Shown one piece after another: positions 37,423 through 47,062 of a DNA stretch of 64,000 nucleotides. Both the position numbers and the translations under genes were made by a program. Every line of letters starts with the position of its first letter. Within the stretch, counting starts at the first letter, position 1. Under the pieces are notes generated by a model. It did no database searches. It was given only the letters and a program-made list of their open reading frames with translations, and was not told where the DNA came from. The stretch comes from Candidatus Binataceae bacterium (GTDB lineage Bacteria; Desulfobacterota; Binatia; Binatales; Binataceae), in contig DASRHP010000006.1 of the NCBI GenBank assembly GCA_035650475.1, positions 372,001-436,000 of the forward strand. The letters are read 5' to 3'.

Positions 37423-38274
37423 GTGAAAAACTACTTCCTGTGGCGCAACCGCGTTCCGCTGCTGGGCGCGGCCCTGCTGCTGCTCTCGATACACCTTCTG
37501 TGGAGCGGAGTGCGTCCCGACCAGCGCGCGGCCCGGCCGCGCGGGCTGGTGATGGCAGCGCTGGCGCCGGTGCAGACGGCGATCTCGCGCATGGCCGGCG
37601 GCGCGGACGGCATCTTCCATGACTACTTCGACCTCGTCGGCGTACGCCAAGAGAACCTGCGGTTGCGCGCCGCGCTCGCCCGCGAACAGGCGCAGCAGGC
37701 GCGGCTGGCCGAGCTGGAGGCCGAAAACCGCCACCTCAGCGACCTGCTCGAACTCAAGCAGGCGCTCGCGCTCAAGGCGGCGGCGGCCAACGTGATCGGC
37801 GCTGACGCCTCGGGTCTGGCGCGCAGCCTGGTGCTCGAAGGCGGCGCGGACCAGGGCTTCTCTCCCGGGATGGCGGTGCTGTCGACCGCAGGCGTGGTCG
37901 GCAAGATCATCGCGGTCGGGCCGAGCTCCTCGCGCGTGCTGCTGATAGACGACCATAACTCGGCGCTCGACGCCTTCGATCAGCGCAGCCGCGTGCGCGG
38001 CATCATCGCCGGCGTGGTCGAGGACGGGCTGGTGATGAAGTACGTCGACCGCTCGGAGGATGTTAAAGCTGGGGATACAATTGTCACGTCGGGCCTGGAC
38101 GGGATCTTTCCCCGCGGGCTGCTGGTCGGCGAGGTTACCGCGGTGCGACGCGAAGGGCCGGGCTTGTTCCTGACCGTCGAGGTCGCGCCGGCGGCCGATT
38201 TTCACAACCTCGAGCAGGTGCTGGTGGTGACCCAGCGGATTCCCGAACCGCCGCCGGTGATGCCCAGGGGTTGA
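37423..38274 (+). CDS. mreC: Rod-shape determining protein MreC
   Basis: This 283-residue bitopic protein has a membrane helix (LLGAALLLLSIHLLW), a coiled coil (QENLRLRAALAREQAQQARLAELE...), and the beta-rich MreC core (ARSLVLEGGADQGFSPGMAVLSTAGVVGKI). It links MreB to PBP2 in the periplasm. It starts at GTG 37423 without a strong ribosome site. It lies 46 bases after mreB. Confidence 0.96.
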   Translation: MKNYFLWRNRVPLLGAALLLLSIHLLWSGVRPDQRAARPRGLVMAALAPVQTAISRMAGGADGIFHDYFDLVGVRQENLRLRAALAREQAQQARLAELEAENRHLSDLLELKQALALKAAAANVIGADASGLARSLVLEGGADQGFSPGMAVLSTAGVVGKIIAVGPSSSRVLLIDDHNSALDAFDQRSRVRGIIAGVVEDGLVMKYVDRSEDVKAGDTIVTSGLDGIFPRGLLVGEVTAVRREGPGLFLTVEVAPAADFHNLEQVLVVTQRIPEPPPVMPRG

Positions 38275-38281
38275 GAGGTTC

Positions 38282-38812
38282 GTGCGCTTGGTCGCGCTGT
38301 TCGCCGCTCTGACCTTCGTTGCCTTGGCGCTTCAAACCACCGCCGCGCGCTGGCTGCCGCTGAGTGCGCTGGTCCCCGACTTCGTGCTGATCCTCGCCGT
38401 GGACCTCGGCCTGCGCCATCGCCGGGCGCTTGCGCTGGTGATGGCGTTCGCGATGGGCTATGCGATGGACGCGTTTTCGGGCGCCCAGCTCGGAGTCAAC
38501 ACCTTTGTGGTAACCTTTGTCTTCCTGATGGCCTACGAGGTGGGCGCGCATACGACAGCCGTCGGAGCGCGGGCCGGCGCGGTGCTGGTCTTCCTCGCGG
38601 TGCTGGTTCAGAACCTGGGCGGCTATCTGATCGATAGTCAGTTTCGGGCGCCGGCCCAGCTTGGGATGCTGCTGCCCGGGGCGCTGCTCCAGGCGGCGCT
38701 GACCGCGCTTGTGGCGCCACCCGTTTTTGCCTTGATCGCGCGGCTACGCGTGGCGATCGGGCTCAGCCAGCCCCGGCGGCGCGCGCGCGGCTACGCCGCA
38801 CGAGGGATGTAA
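38282..38812 (+). CDS. mreD: Rod-shape determining membrane protein MreD
   Basis: This 176-residue multispanning protein has about five or six hydrophobic helices. The order mreC-mreD-mrdA and the segment VLILAVDLGLRHRRALALVMAFAMGYAMD identify it. It starts at GTG 38282, seven bases after mreC, with GAGAGG immediately upstream. Confidence 0.9.
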   Translation: MRLVALFAALTFVALALQTTAARWLPLSALVPDFVLILAVDLGLRHRRALALVMAFAMGYAMDAFSGAQLGVNTFVVTFVFLMAYEVGAHTTAVGARAGAVLVFLAVLVQNLGGYLIDSQFRAPAQLGMLLPGALLQAALTALVAPPVFALIARLRVAIGLSQPRRRARGYAARGM

Positions 38813-38814
38813 GC

Positions 38815-40731
38815 GTGGCGCGCTGGCACTACTACCGCAGCAAGGCGCAGCGCGCGGTTCCCCGTTTAGAGCCGCGGCTGGCCGCGCTCTCGGTGGTGGT
38901 GGCGGCGGTGCTGGCGGTGATGACAGTACGGCTGTACTACCTGCAAATCATCCGCCACAAGGAATACGTCCAGCTCGCCGACCGCAACCGAATCCGCATC
39001 CACCGCTTGCCCGCGCTGCGCGGTTTGGTCTTCGACACCCGCCACCGCCCACTGGTTGACACGCGGCCGTCGTTCGAGGCGGTGATGGTTCCCGAGGACG
39101 TACGCGACGTCAAGCAGACCGTCGCGCGGCTGGAGAATTACCTCGGCCAGGACAATGTCGCGGAAAAACTCAGCGAGGCCGAGGACGACGGGCGTCCGCC
39201 CTTCGATCCGGTCACGGTCGAAGAGCATCTTGATTGGCGCCAGGTCGTCGCGCTCGAAACCCATCAGCTCCAGCTGCCGGGCGTCAGCCTCGAAGTCCTG
39301 CCGCAGCGCCATTATATCTACGGCTCGGTCGCGGCCCATATGCTGGGCTACGTGGGCGAGGTCACGCTGAGCGACCTCAATCATATGCCGAACTATCGGA
39401 TGGGGGACGAAATCGGCAAGTTCGGCCTCGAACGGGTCTTCGAGGGCAGGCTGCGCGGCCAGGCGGGCGGACAGGAGATCGAGGTCGATTCGGTCGGCCG
39501 CCGCCTGCGGCTGCTGCGCGAGATTCCGGAAACGCCCGGCGACAGCGTCGTACTCAGCATCGATCTCGACGTGCAGGAGGCGGCCGAGAAGGCGATGGGC
39601 GGCCAGTCGGGCGCGCTGGTCGCGGTCGACCCCAATACCGGCTACGTCATCGCGATGGTTTCGCATCCGAGCTTCGACCCCAACGTCTTCTCCAACGGGA
39701 TAACGCCGGTGCAGTGGCGCGCGCTGACCACCGACGCCAACCATCCGCTGGAGAACCGCGCGATCCAGGGCATCTATCCCCCGGGCTCGACCTTCAAGCT
39801 GGTCGATGCGATCGCGGCGATGGAAGAGCACACGCTGACGCCGGAGACCACCTACTACTGTCCGGGCGGGCTATGGTACGGCAACCGCGAGTACCATTGC
39901 TGGCGCAAGCAGGGCCACGGCACGCTTTCGGTCCATCGCGCGATCGTCGCCTCGTGCGACGTGTTCTTCTACCAGGTCGGCATCCGCCTCGGCATCGACC
40001 GCCTCGCCCGGTGGGCGCATGCGCTCGGGCTGGGTGAAAAGACCGGGATCGACCTCGACCATGAGCGCGCCGGCATCATCCCCTCCTCGCTGTGGAAGGA
40101 GCAGCGGTTCCATCAGCGATGGTACCCGGCGGAGACGCTGTCGGTTGCGATCGGGCAGGGCTACGTCGCGGTGACGCCGTTGCAGATGGCGATGCTGGCG
40201 GCCGAGATCGCCAACGGCGGCGTGCGCTACAAACCGCAGTACGTCAAGGAGATCGAGGCGCTTGACGGTTCGGCGGTCAAACGCTTTGCGCCGGTGGTCG
40301 CACGACGCCTGGCGATCGATCCCGAGGTGCTCGACATAGTGCGCGACGCGATGTGCGACGTGGTCAACGGCCCCGGCGGCACCGGCCACGCCGCCCACCT
40401 CGACGGCATCGAAGTCTGCGGCAAGACCGGCACCGCGCAGGTGGTCAAGGAGGCGGGCAACGCCCGCATTCCCGAGGACAAGCAGCCGCTCAAGTATCGC
40501 GACCACGCATGGTTCATCGCCTACGCGCCCGCCAACCATCCGCAGATCGCGATCGCCTGCGTGATCGAGCATGGCGGCCATGGCGGCAGCTCGGCGGCTC
40601 CGGTCGTGCACGACGTGCTCCAGAAGTTCTTCCAGCTCTATCCGCCCGGCGGCGGCCGTCCGGCGGCGCCGGCGCCGGCCGCACCGCCGGCTCCGCAGGG
40701 GCCGCCCCCGGGTTCGATCGCGGCGCGGTAG
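38815..40731 (+). CDS. mrdA: Penicillin-binding protein 2 (peptidoglycan transpeptidase)
   Basis: This 638-residue class B PBP crosslinks sidewall peptidoglycan with RodA. It has an N-terminal membrane helix, a PBP dimerisation domain, and the transpeptidase motifs S325-TF-K328 (PPGSTFK), S380-C-D382 and K537-T-G539 (GKTGTAQ). The tail after residue 615 is Pro/Ala-rich. GTG 38815 begins two bases after mreD, with GAGG inside the mreD end. Confidence 0.97.
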   Translation: MARWHYYRSKAQRAVPRLEPRLAALSVVVAAVLAVMTVRLYYLQIIRHKEYVQLADRNRIRIHRLPALRGLVFDTRHRPLVDTRPSFEAVMVPEDVRDVKQTVARLENYLGQDNVAEKLSEAEDDGRPPFDPVTVEEHLDWRQVVALETHQLQLPGVSLEVLPQRHYIYGSVAAHMLGYVGEVTLSDLNHMPNYRMGDEIGKFGLERVFEGRLRGQAGGQEIEVDSVGRRLRLLREIPETPGDSVVLSIDLDVQEAAEKAMGGQSGALVAVDPNTGYVIAMVSHPSFDPNVFSNGITPVQWRALTTDANHPLENRAIQGIYPPGSTFKLVDAIAAMEEHTLTPETTYYCPGGLWYGNREYHCWRKQGHGTLSVHRAIVASCDVFFYQVGIRLGIDRLARWAHALGLGEKTGIDLDHERAGIIPSSLWKEQRFHQRWYPAETLSVAIGQGYVAVTPLQMAMLAAEIANGGVRYKPQYVKEIEALDGSAVKRFAPVVARRLAIDPEVLDIVRDAMCDVVNGPGGTGHAAHLDGIEVCGKTGTAQVVKEAGNARIPEDKQPLKYRDHAWFIAYAPANHPQIAIACVIEHGGHGGSSAAPVVHDVLQKFFQLYPPGGGRPAAPAPAAPPAPQGPPPGSIAAR

Positions 40732-40742
40732 GATCATTCGCA

Positions 40743-41849
40743 ATGGCGTTGGATCGGCGGCTGGTCTATCACTTCGACTGGACCCTGTTTACGATGGCGC
40801 TCGGGCTGGCCGCGCTCGGCCTGCTTAGCGTGCTGAGCGCGACCTGGGGCGCGCCGCGCCAACACGGGCTGGACCCGCTGGTGGTGCGCCAGCTCATCTG
40901 GATCGGGGTAGGGACGGCGCTGATGACGGCGGCGGCGGTCTTCGACTACCGCGCGCTCGCTACCTACGCCTACCCGCTTTATGCGGGAACGATCGTGCTG
41001 CTGGGCGCGGTGATGGCGGCGGGGCACGCGAGCGGCGGCTCGCGGCGCTGGCTCAACCTGGGCTTCTTCAAGCTCGAACCCTCGGAGCTGGCCAAGCTCG
41101 CGCTGGTACTGGTGATCGTGCGCTATCTGCGCGAGGAGCCGCCGCGCGGTGGCTTCAGCTTCCGCCAGATGATTATCCCGGCGCTTCTGCTCGGTGTGCC
41201 CACCGCGCTGGTGCTCAAGCAGCCCGACCTCGGCACCGCGATCATCCTGGTGCTGGCCAGCGGGACGCTGATCTTCGTTGGCGGACTCAACGGGCGGGTG
41301 CTGATTGCGGCGATGCTGGCGGCGGCGCTGGCGGCGCCCGCCGGATGGCATTTCCTCAAGCCCTACCAGAAGCAGCGCCTGGTGAGCTTCCTCAACCCGC
41401 AATCGGATCCGCTGGGTGCCGGCTATCACATAATCCAGTCCGAAATCGCGATCGGCGCCGGGGGCGCGTGGGGTAAGGGCTTCCTCAAGGGCACCCAGGC
41501 GCGGCTGAATTTCCTGCCCGAGCAGACCACCGACTTCATCTTTGCCGTCTTCGCAGAGGAGTTCGGCTTTGCGGGTTCGATCCTGCTGATGGCGTTATAT
41601 GCGGGGGTGGTTGCGCGCGGGCTGTGGATCGCGCGCCACGCGCGCGACCGCTTCGGCGTGCTGCTGGCGGTTGGCCTGACGGCGGTCGTTTTTTGGCAGG
41701 TCGTGATCAATATCGGGATGGCGAGCGGAATGCTGCCGGTGGTGGGTATCCCGTTGCCGATGGTCAGTTACGGCGGCTCGTCGCTGATCGCGATGATGGC
41801 CGCGATGGGGGTGCTGATCAGCATCAACACCCGCCGCTATCTGTTCTGA
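40743..41849 (+). CDS. rodA: Rod-shape peptidoglycan glycosyltransferase RodA
   Basis: This 368-residue SEDS-family membrane glycosyltransferase polymerises lipid II together with PBP2. Markers are FFKLEPSELAKLALVLVIVRYLR, LVLKQPDLGTAIILV, LPEQTTDFIFAVFAEEFGF and the C-terminal PLPMVSYGGSSLIAMM. The ATG at 40743 has AGGA upstream; a longer open frame reaching 40353 overlaps mrdA and is not real. It is the last gene of the rod operon. Confidence 0.96.
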   Translation: MALDRRLVYHFDWTLFTMALGLAALGLLSVLSATWGAPRQHGLDPLVVRQLIWIGVGTALMTAAAVFDYRALATYAYPLYAGTIVLLGAVMAAGHASGGSRRWLNLGFFKLEPSELAKLALVLVIVRYLREEPPRGGFSFRQMIIPALLLGVPTALVLKQPDLGTAIILVLASGTLIFVGGLNGRVLIAAMLAAALAAPAGWHFLKPYQKQRLVSFLNPQSDPLGAGYHIIQSEIAIGAGGAWGKGFLKGTQARLNFLPEQTTDFIFAVFAEEFGFAGSILLMALYAGVVARGLWIARHARDRFGVLLAVGLTAVVFWQVVINIGMASGMLPVVGIPLPMVSYGGSSLIAMMAAMGVLISINTRRYLF

Positions 41850-41941
41850 GGCGCCGGTAGCTGGCGGGCCGCGGCGGCGCTATATAGGTCTGTTCAAGGG
41901 GTGCGCGCGACGCGCCCGGTCTTTTGAGGGTGCATCCAACG

Positions 41942-42208
41942 ATGGCGAGCAAGGGCAGCAAATCGCAACCGCCCGCGACATTATCCGCTCCGATTGACCG
42001 CGAGATTTACGAGGTTCACCGCCGCTTCATCGAGGTGATGGAAGGCGAGCGGCTCGGCGCCATCAGCGCCGAGACCAAGCAGCACTACCTGCGCATCATG
42101 CGCTCGCTGGCCGAGAAGCTGGCGATCCCGACCAAGCCGCTTTCCGAGATCGTCGGCGAGATCATGTCCGAGGCGGCGCCGCTGCTGTTCCAGGCGATGC
42201 AGCGCTGA
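41942..42208 (+). CDS. Small hypothetical protein
   Basis: This 88-residue basic/helical protein (MASKGSKSQPP start; HRRFIEVMEGERLGAISAETKQHYLRIMRSLAEKL) is of unrecognised family. It has no signal or membrane segment. It follows rodA by 92 bases, a stretch that includes an AT-rich TATATAGG, so it may have its own promoter. Confidence 0.55.
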   Translation: MASKGSKSQPPATLSAPIDREIYEVHRRFIEVMEGERLGAISAETKQHYLRIMRSLAEKLAIPTKPLSEIVGEIMSEAAPLLFQAMQR

Positions 42209-42306
42209 GGGGCAGACGCCGCAGCTTCACGCCGCCGCGGCACGCGCGACGCTGTTGGCACAGCCCGCGCGCAGCCGCCGCGATCGGCCCGGAATCTACG
42301 CGCCGC

Positions 42307-43629
42307 CTACGCGCCGAGGTCGTAGGCGCTTTCGTCGTGCTCGCTGAGGTCGAGCCCCATCACTTCGGCCTCGTCGCTCACCCGCAGTCCGACCAGCGCT
42401 TCGGTTAGCTTGAGCAGGATCAGGCTGCCGACGAAAGCGAACGAGATGCTGGCGGCGACCGCTACCAACTGCACCAGCAACTGACCCGGGTTGCCGAAGA
42501 ACAGGCCGTTGGCGCCCGCCGAATTGACCGCGCTGCTGGCGAACAGCCCGGTCGCGAGCGCACCCCAGGTGCCGCCGACGCCGTGCACGCCGACCACGTC
42601 CAGCGCGTCGTCGTAACCCAACCGCGGCTTCATCCGCACCGCAAGGTAGCAGACCACGCCGGCCACGGCGCCGATGATGATCGACGACATCGGACCGACG
42701 TAACCCGACGCCGGGGTGATCGCGACCAGCCCGGCGACCACGCCGCTCGCCACGCCGAGCGTCGTCGGCTTGCCGACGATGAGCCACTCTGCCACTACCC
42801 ATCCGAGCGCTGCGGCGGCGGCGCCCAGATGCGTCGCGATGAAGGCCGACACCGCGAGGCCGTTGGCGGCGACCGCGCTGCCGGCGTTGAAGCCGAACCA
42901 TCCGACCCACAGCAGTCCGGCGCCGGTCAGGGTCAAGGTCAGGTTATGCGGCGGCATCGGCTCGCGCAGATAGCCGCGCCGCCTTCCGATCACCAGCACC
43001 GCGGCCAGCGCCGAGGTGCCCGAGGAGATATGTACGACGGTGCCGCCGGCAAAGTCCAGTGCGCCCAGCTTGTGCAGCCATCCATCCACGCCCCATACCC
43101 AATGCGCCAGCGGGTCGTAGATTAGCGTCATCCAGAGCAGGCTGAAGACCAGAAAGCCCTTGAAGGAGATGCGTTCGGCGAAGGCGCCGGTGATCAGCGC
43201 CGGCGTGATCACCGCGAACATGCATTGAAAGACCATGTAGGCCTGATGCGGGATGGTGGCCGCGTAGTCGGGATAAGGCTGGCTGGCGCTCACCGCGCGC
43301 AGTCCGATCCAGTGCAGGCTGCCAATCAGCGCGCTGCCGGGCGAAAACGCCAGACTGTAGCCGAAAAGCACCCATTGGACCGAAACCAGCGCCGCCAGGA
43401 TGAAGCTTTGCATCAGGACCGCGAGCACGTTCTTGCGCCGCACCATCCCGCCGTAGAACAGCGCCAGCCCCGGCGCGGTCATCAACAGCACCAGGGCCGC
43501 CGAGGTCAGCACCCAGGCGGTGTCGCCGGTGTTGATCGCCGGCGCCTCCGCAGCGTGGGCGGGGACGGCGAGCAGCAGGGCTGTTGATGCGGCTCCTGCC
43601 AGACAAGCAATCTGCCTCGTGCGCGGCAT
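42307..43629 (-). CDS. amtB: Ammonium transporter
   Basis: This 440-residue Amt/Rh channel has an N-terminal signal-like segment and about eleven helices, with the Amt signatures NTGDTAWVLTSAALVLLMTAPGLALFYGGMV and the gate and pore region TVVHISSGTSALAAVLVIGRR. AGGAGG lies eight bases before the ATG. No PII gene (glnK) is adjacent, which is the usual partner. The C-terminal cytoplasmic tail is short. Confidence 0.96.
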   Translation of the reverse strand: MPRTRQIACLAGAASTALLLAVPAHAAEAPAINTGDTAWVLTSAALVLLMTAPGLALFYGGMVRRKNVLAVLMQSFILAALVSVQWVLFGYSLAFSPGSALIGSLHWIGLRAVSASQPYPDYAATIPHQAYMVFQCMFAVITPALITGAFAERISFKGFLVFSLLWMTLIYDPLAHWVWGVDGWLHKLGALDFAGGTVVHISSGTSALAAVLVIGRRRGYLREPMPPHNLTLTLTGAGLLWVGWFGFNAGSAVAANGLAVSAFIATHLGAAAAALGWVVAEWLIVGKPTTLGVASGVVAGLVAITPASGYVGPMSSIIIGAVAGVVCYLAVRMKPRLGYDDALDVVGVHGVGGTWGALATGLFASSAVNSAGANGLFFGNPGQLLVQLVAVAASISFAFVGSLILLKLTEALVGLRVSDEAEVMGLDLSEHDESAYDLGA

Positions 43630-43858
43630 CGCGAATTCCTCCTACTCCCAGATGTCTTGTCGGCGCGCAAAAAAAGCGTGCGGGCCGGGCGCGGCGCGGC
43701 ATCCCCTGTGCCTGCGATTTGGGCAAATGCGGCAGATTCGGGGACGGCTGTTGGGCAAACTTTGTGACAGAACGGCGTGCTTGGGACAAGACGCACAGTG
43801 CGGCAGCGAGATGCGCGGACGCCGCAGCGCACGCCGAGAGGGATGCGCCGGTCCGCAC

Positions 43859-45043
43859 TCAGCCTTTGGGCAGTTGCAGAATGCGCTCGCCAATCATGTT
43901 CTTCTGCACCGCCGAGGTCCCGCCCGCGATCGTCATGCTCTCGCTGTACAGGATGCGCCGCAGCCAGTCGCCCTCGGGCGCGAACGGCGAGCGCCGCTCG
44001 AGCATCGCGAATCCCCCAAGCAGCCGCGCCGAAAACTTGATCATGCGCTGATTGAGCTCGGTCGAGACCAGCTTGCCAATCGAGCTCTCGGGCCCCGGCA
44101 GCTGGCCCTTGAGCCGGCGAGTCAGCGCGCGCAGGCCGTTGTATTTCTTGGCTGCAACCTCGATCGCGAACTGCGCGAGGGCCTGGCGGATCTCGTCATC
44201 CTCGGCCGCTGGCCGCCCGTCGATCAGCGCTCCGCGCGCGATCTCGACCAGCTGCGCGAGCGTCTGCTCGCTGCCGCCGAGCGTCTCGCTGATCCCGAAG
44301 CGCTCGTGCATCAGGGTGGAGACCAGCACTTGCCATCCTTGGTTGAGCGGGCCGAGCAGGTTCTCCTTGGGTACCCGCACGTCCTCGAAGAAGATTTCGT
44401 TGAACTCGGAGTCGCCGGAGATCTGTTTGAGCGGGCGCACGTTGACTCCGGGCGATTTCATATCCACCAGCAAACAGCTCAATCCCTTGTGCTTGGGCAC
44501 CTCGGGGTCGGTGCGCACGAAGAGCTGGCAGAAGTGCGAGCGATGGGCGATCGTCGTCCACACCTTCTGGCCGTTGACGATGAAGTAATCGCCGTCGAGG
44601 GTGGCGCGAGTCTGGAGCGCGGCGAGGTCGGAGCCGGCGGACGGTTCCGACATCCCCTCGCACCAGATTTCCTCGGCGCTGAGGATCTTCTGGAGGTAGC
44701 GCTGTTTCTGCGCCTCGGTGCCCCATTGCATCAGAGCCGGCCCGGTCATGATTACGCCGAGCACGTTGCATCCCATCGGCAGGTTGAGCCGCGCGAGCTC
44801 CTGCTGGAAGATGACCTGCTCGACGAAAGTTGCCGCACGCCCGCCGTACTCTTTGGGCCAGGTCAATCCTGCCCAGCCGCCGTCGTAGAGCTTTCGGTGC
44901 CAGGCCCGGAGGCGCTCCCACAGGAAGTCCTCGTCGGCGCGTTCCTTTTCCTCTGCGCTCAGCGGCGGTGGTTGATTGGCCTCCAGCCATCGCCGGACCT
45001 CCATCCGGTAGGCTTCCTGCTCGGGCGTGTAGGTGAAATCCAT
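43859..45043 (-). CDS. Acyl-CoA dehydrogenase
   Basis: This 394-residue flavoprotein has MSEPSAGSDLAALQTRA, YFIVNGQKVWTTIAHRS and RPLKQISGDSEFNEIFFEDVRVP, and ends with the SESMTIAGGTSAVQKNMIGERIL region. It is a close paralogue of the acyl-CoA dehydrogenase at 52690-53883 and unlike the one at 6609-7808. It probably acts on a branched or cyclic acyl-CoA, but the substrate is unknown. No enoyl-CoA hydratase or thiolase lies next to it. Confidence 0.93.
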   Translation of the reverse strand: MDFTYTPEQEAYRMEVRRWLEANQPPPLSAEEKERADEDFLWERLRAWHRKLYDGGWAGLTWPKEYGGRAATFVEQVIFQQELARLNLPMGCNVLGVIMTGPALMQWGTEAQKQRYLQKILSAEEIWCEGMSEPSAGSDLAALQTRATLDGDYFIVNGQKVWTTIAHRSHFCQLFVRTDPEVPKHKGLSCLLVDMKSPGVNVRPLKQISGDSEFNEIFFEDVRVPKENLLGPLNQGWQVLVSTLMHERFGISETLGGSEQTLAQLVEIARGALIDGRPAAEDDEIRQALAQFAIEVAAKKYNGLRALTRRLKGQLPGPESSIGKLVSTELNQRMIKFSARLLGGFAMLERRSPFAPEGDWLRRILYSESMTIAGGTSAVQKNMIGERILQLPKG

Positions 45044-45199
45044 CGTGCTCGGATGCTCCCTGTCGGCGTCGATGACGATCGTACGGGATGCTAGCCGACC
45101 CGCCGCCCCGACGGTAGGGGCGACTCGGGCGAAGCTGCGCCGCGTGCGGGTCCAACAGCCTCGGTCCCCTGATCTGGCGCGTGCGGAGTTCGTTTTTTC

Positions 45200-45477
45200 T
45201 CAAGCCGCACTGATGACCGCGCCGGCTGGCGCCGGCGTCGATGCGAGCATGAACGGCAGCGGCCCCGTCAACTCGATGTCGCCTTTGGCGATGACAGTTT
45301 CGAGCGCACGAGCCTCCGCGGCCGGTACGGAGCGCGACTCGCGCAGCACTTCGAGCACGTCGGCGAGGTTGCGCTGGGCCTCGCCGCGCGTACGGCCCTG
45401 CGAATGAACATCGAGATAAACCACTTGCCCTTCTTGCGGATCCGGGCCGGGAGCTCGAATTCCATCGCGATCCGCAT
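45200..45477 (-). pseudogene. HicB/UPF0150-like gene with internal frameshift
   Basis: The start at 45477 reads MRIAMEFELPARIRKKGKWF in one frame, the usual N terminus of a HicB-like family. A different frame then continues with LDVHSQGRTRGEAQRNLADVL, the usual next part. The family normally has about seven residues between the tryptophan and LDVHSQG (with an SCP motif), and these are missing. The break is consistent with a deletion of about 16 bases. Either frame alone gives an implausible protein, so I call a decayed gene. It is divergent from the methyltransferase gene. No HicA toxin is adjacent. Confidence 0.55.
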
Positions 45478-45521
45478 GTGCGATCCTTTTCCCGTGCGGT
45501 ATCCTGCTATGCAAGCCGATC

Positions 45522-46286
45522 ATGGTCGAGCAATCACAACAGGCGGGCCACTATGAGACCAAGCAGCTCGCCTCCAGGATTCCGCTGCTCTCCTGGAGCC
45601 ATCGCGCGCGTTTTGCGCTCGCGCGCCGGCTCGTCGCCCCGTACGCGGGCCGCCGCCTGCTCGACTATGGATGCGGTGATGGAGCTTTCCTGTCCGCGGT
45701 GCGCGACCTGTTTCCCGACGCCGTCGGTACCGGAACCGACGCAAACGAGCTCGCGGACTGCCGCAAGCGCTACGCCGCAACCGGACTGCGCTTCGTGCTT
45801 ACCGCCGAGCTGGCCCCGGTCGAGCATGCGGGCGCCTACGATGTCGTCACCTGCATGGAGGTGCTTGAGCATTGCGTTGGCGGCGTGGTGGACGCGGTGC
45901 TGGCCGAGCTGGCGCGGCTGGTGTCGCCCTCGGGCCTGGTTGTTATCAGCGTGCCGATCGAGATCGGCCCGTCGCTGATCGCCAAGCAGATCATTCGCAA
46001 GATCGCGGGCCTGCGGATCTATGATTACAAACTGAACGAGCGCTACAGCGTGGGCGAGCTGTGGCGGATGCTGACCGCGCGCGAGACGACCGCGATCGAG
46101 CGGCCCGTTTACCTGTCTGCGGGCGGAGGATTCCACGGGCACAAGGGTTTCAACTGGCGCGCGATGCGGCGGCGGATTCGCCAGACGCTCGCGGTGCAGC
46201 GGACGATGTTCTCGCCGCTGGGGTTTCCCGGTGGTTTTGCCAGCAGCCAGGCGTGGTTTTTGTGCAGGCGTCTACCACAGGCATGA
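45522..46286 (+). CDS. Class I SAM-dependent methyltransferase
   Basis: This 254-residue protein has motif I LLDYGCGDGAFLSAV, an acidic residue ending strand 2 (GTGTDAN), and VVTCMEVLEHCVGG, of the methyltransferase-11/UbiE-like group. Its C terminus is unusual, with KGFNWRAMRRRIRQTLAVQRTMFSP-type basic helices. The substrate is unknown. Its stop overlaps the start of the next gene (46283-46286), so the two are translated together. Confidence 0.88.
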   Translation: MVEQSQQAGHYETKQLASRIPLLSWSHRARFALARRLVAPYAGRRLLDYGCGDGAFLSAVRDLFPDAVGTGTDANELADCRKRYAATGLRFVLTAELAPVEHAGAYDVVTCMEVLEHCVGGVVDAVLAELARLVSPSGLVVISVPIEIGPSLIAKQIIRKIAGLRIYDYKLNERYSVGELWRMLTARETTAIERPVYLSAGGGFHGHKGFNWRAMRRRIRQTLAVQRTMFSPLGFPGGFASSQAWFLCRRLPQA

Positions 46287-47062
46287 ATGCGGCGAGCGCC
46301 TTTTCCTACGCCTGCAACCGATGCGGCCTGTGCTGCCGCGACAAGGTCATCACGCTCGCTCCCTACGACCTTATTCGGCTCGCGCGCGCTGCCGGAATTA
46401 CGACCGCTCAGGCGCGGGCGCGCTACACCGCGCGGCGCGGCTCGCTGCTGCGCTTCGCTCCGGGCGGAGGCTGCTCGGCGCTCGAAGGTGCACGCTGCAC
46501 GGTCCATCGCGGACGCCCGCTCGCCTGTCGTCTCTATCCTCTGGGCTTGGAGCGCAAGCCCTTGCGCGACGGCAGCGGGCTGGCCGAGCACTTCGTGCGA
46601 CTCGAACCGGCGGCGGGCTCGCGCGGCGTCTATGGCGAGGCCGGCACGACAGCGGAGTTTCTCGCCGAGCAGGAAGTTGCGCCCTACCTCGACGCCGGCG
46701 CGCGCTACCATGCGCTGGCCGCCGACCTTGGCCGCCGGGTCGATGAGCTGGTCGATTTCGAGAAGGTCGAGCCGCGCGAGTTCTGGCGGTGCGCAGTGCG
46801 CGAGGCGCTCGCCGAGTCGAACTACGACCCCAATCCGCTCATCGACGCGCTATTCGATCCGGACGGCCTCGGATGTGCCCGCGCCGACCCGGCGCAGACG
46901 GTCGAAGCGCATCTGGCGTCGCTGCGCATTATGGCGGACGCACAGCGCGACGGTGCGTGCGTTGCCGCGGCGGCGATGATGCTGTCGGCGAGTCTCGGCT
47001 ACGTCGGCGGCGGCACCGGCGGTGGCGGCGGCGGCGCCTGCTTGACCCGGGCGTCGATCTGA
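46283..47062 (+). CDS. YkgJ-family cysteine cluster protein
   Basis: This 259-residue protein starts SYACNRCGLCCRDKVITL, the metal- or Fe-S-binding CxxCxxCC pattern of the YkgJ family, with further cysteines CSALEGARC and RPLACRLYPLG. The family is of unknown enzymatic role. The last 20 residues hold a glycine run (GGGTGGGGGG) with no obvious function. The 3' end overlaps the convergent lipoprotein gene by 64 bases. Confidence 0.85.
   Translation: MNAASAFSYACNRCGLCCRDKVITLAPYDLIRLARAAGITTAQARARYTARRGSLLRFAPGGGCSALEGARCTVHRGRPLACRLYPLGLERKPLRDGSGLAEHFVRLEPAAGSRGVYGEAGTTAEFLAEQEVAPYLDAGARYHALAADLGRRVDELVDFEKVEPREFWRCAVREALAESNYDPNPLIDALFDPDGLGCARADPAQTVEAHLASLRIMADAQRDGACVAAAAMMLSASLGYVGGGTGGGGGGACLTRASI

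Noticed and set aside
40353..40742. Upstream extension of rodA
   Set aside because: It runs through the mrdA coding region in another frame; the ATG at 40743 gives the normal RodA start.
43630..43700. Sigma54 promoter for amtB
   Set aside because: The best candidate (CCGCACG then TTTGC) lacks one G of the -24 GG pair and has wrong spacing to the -12 element.
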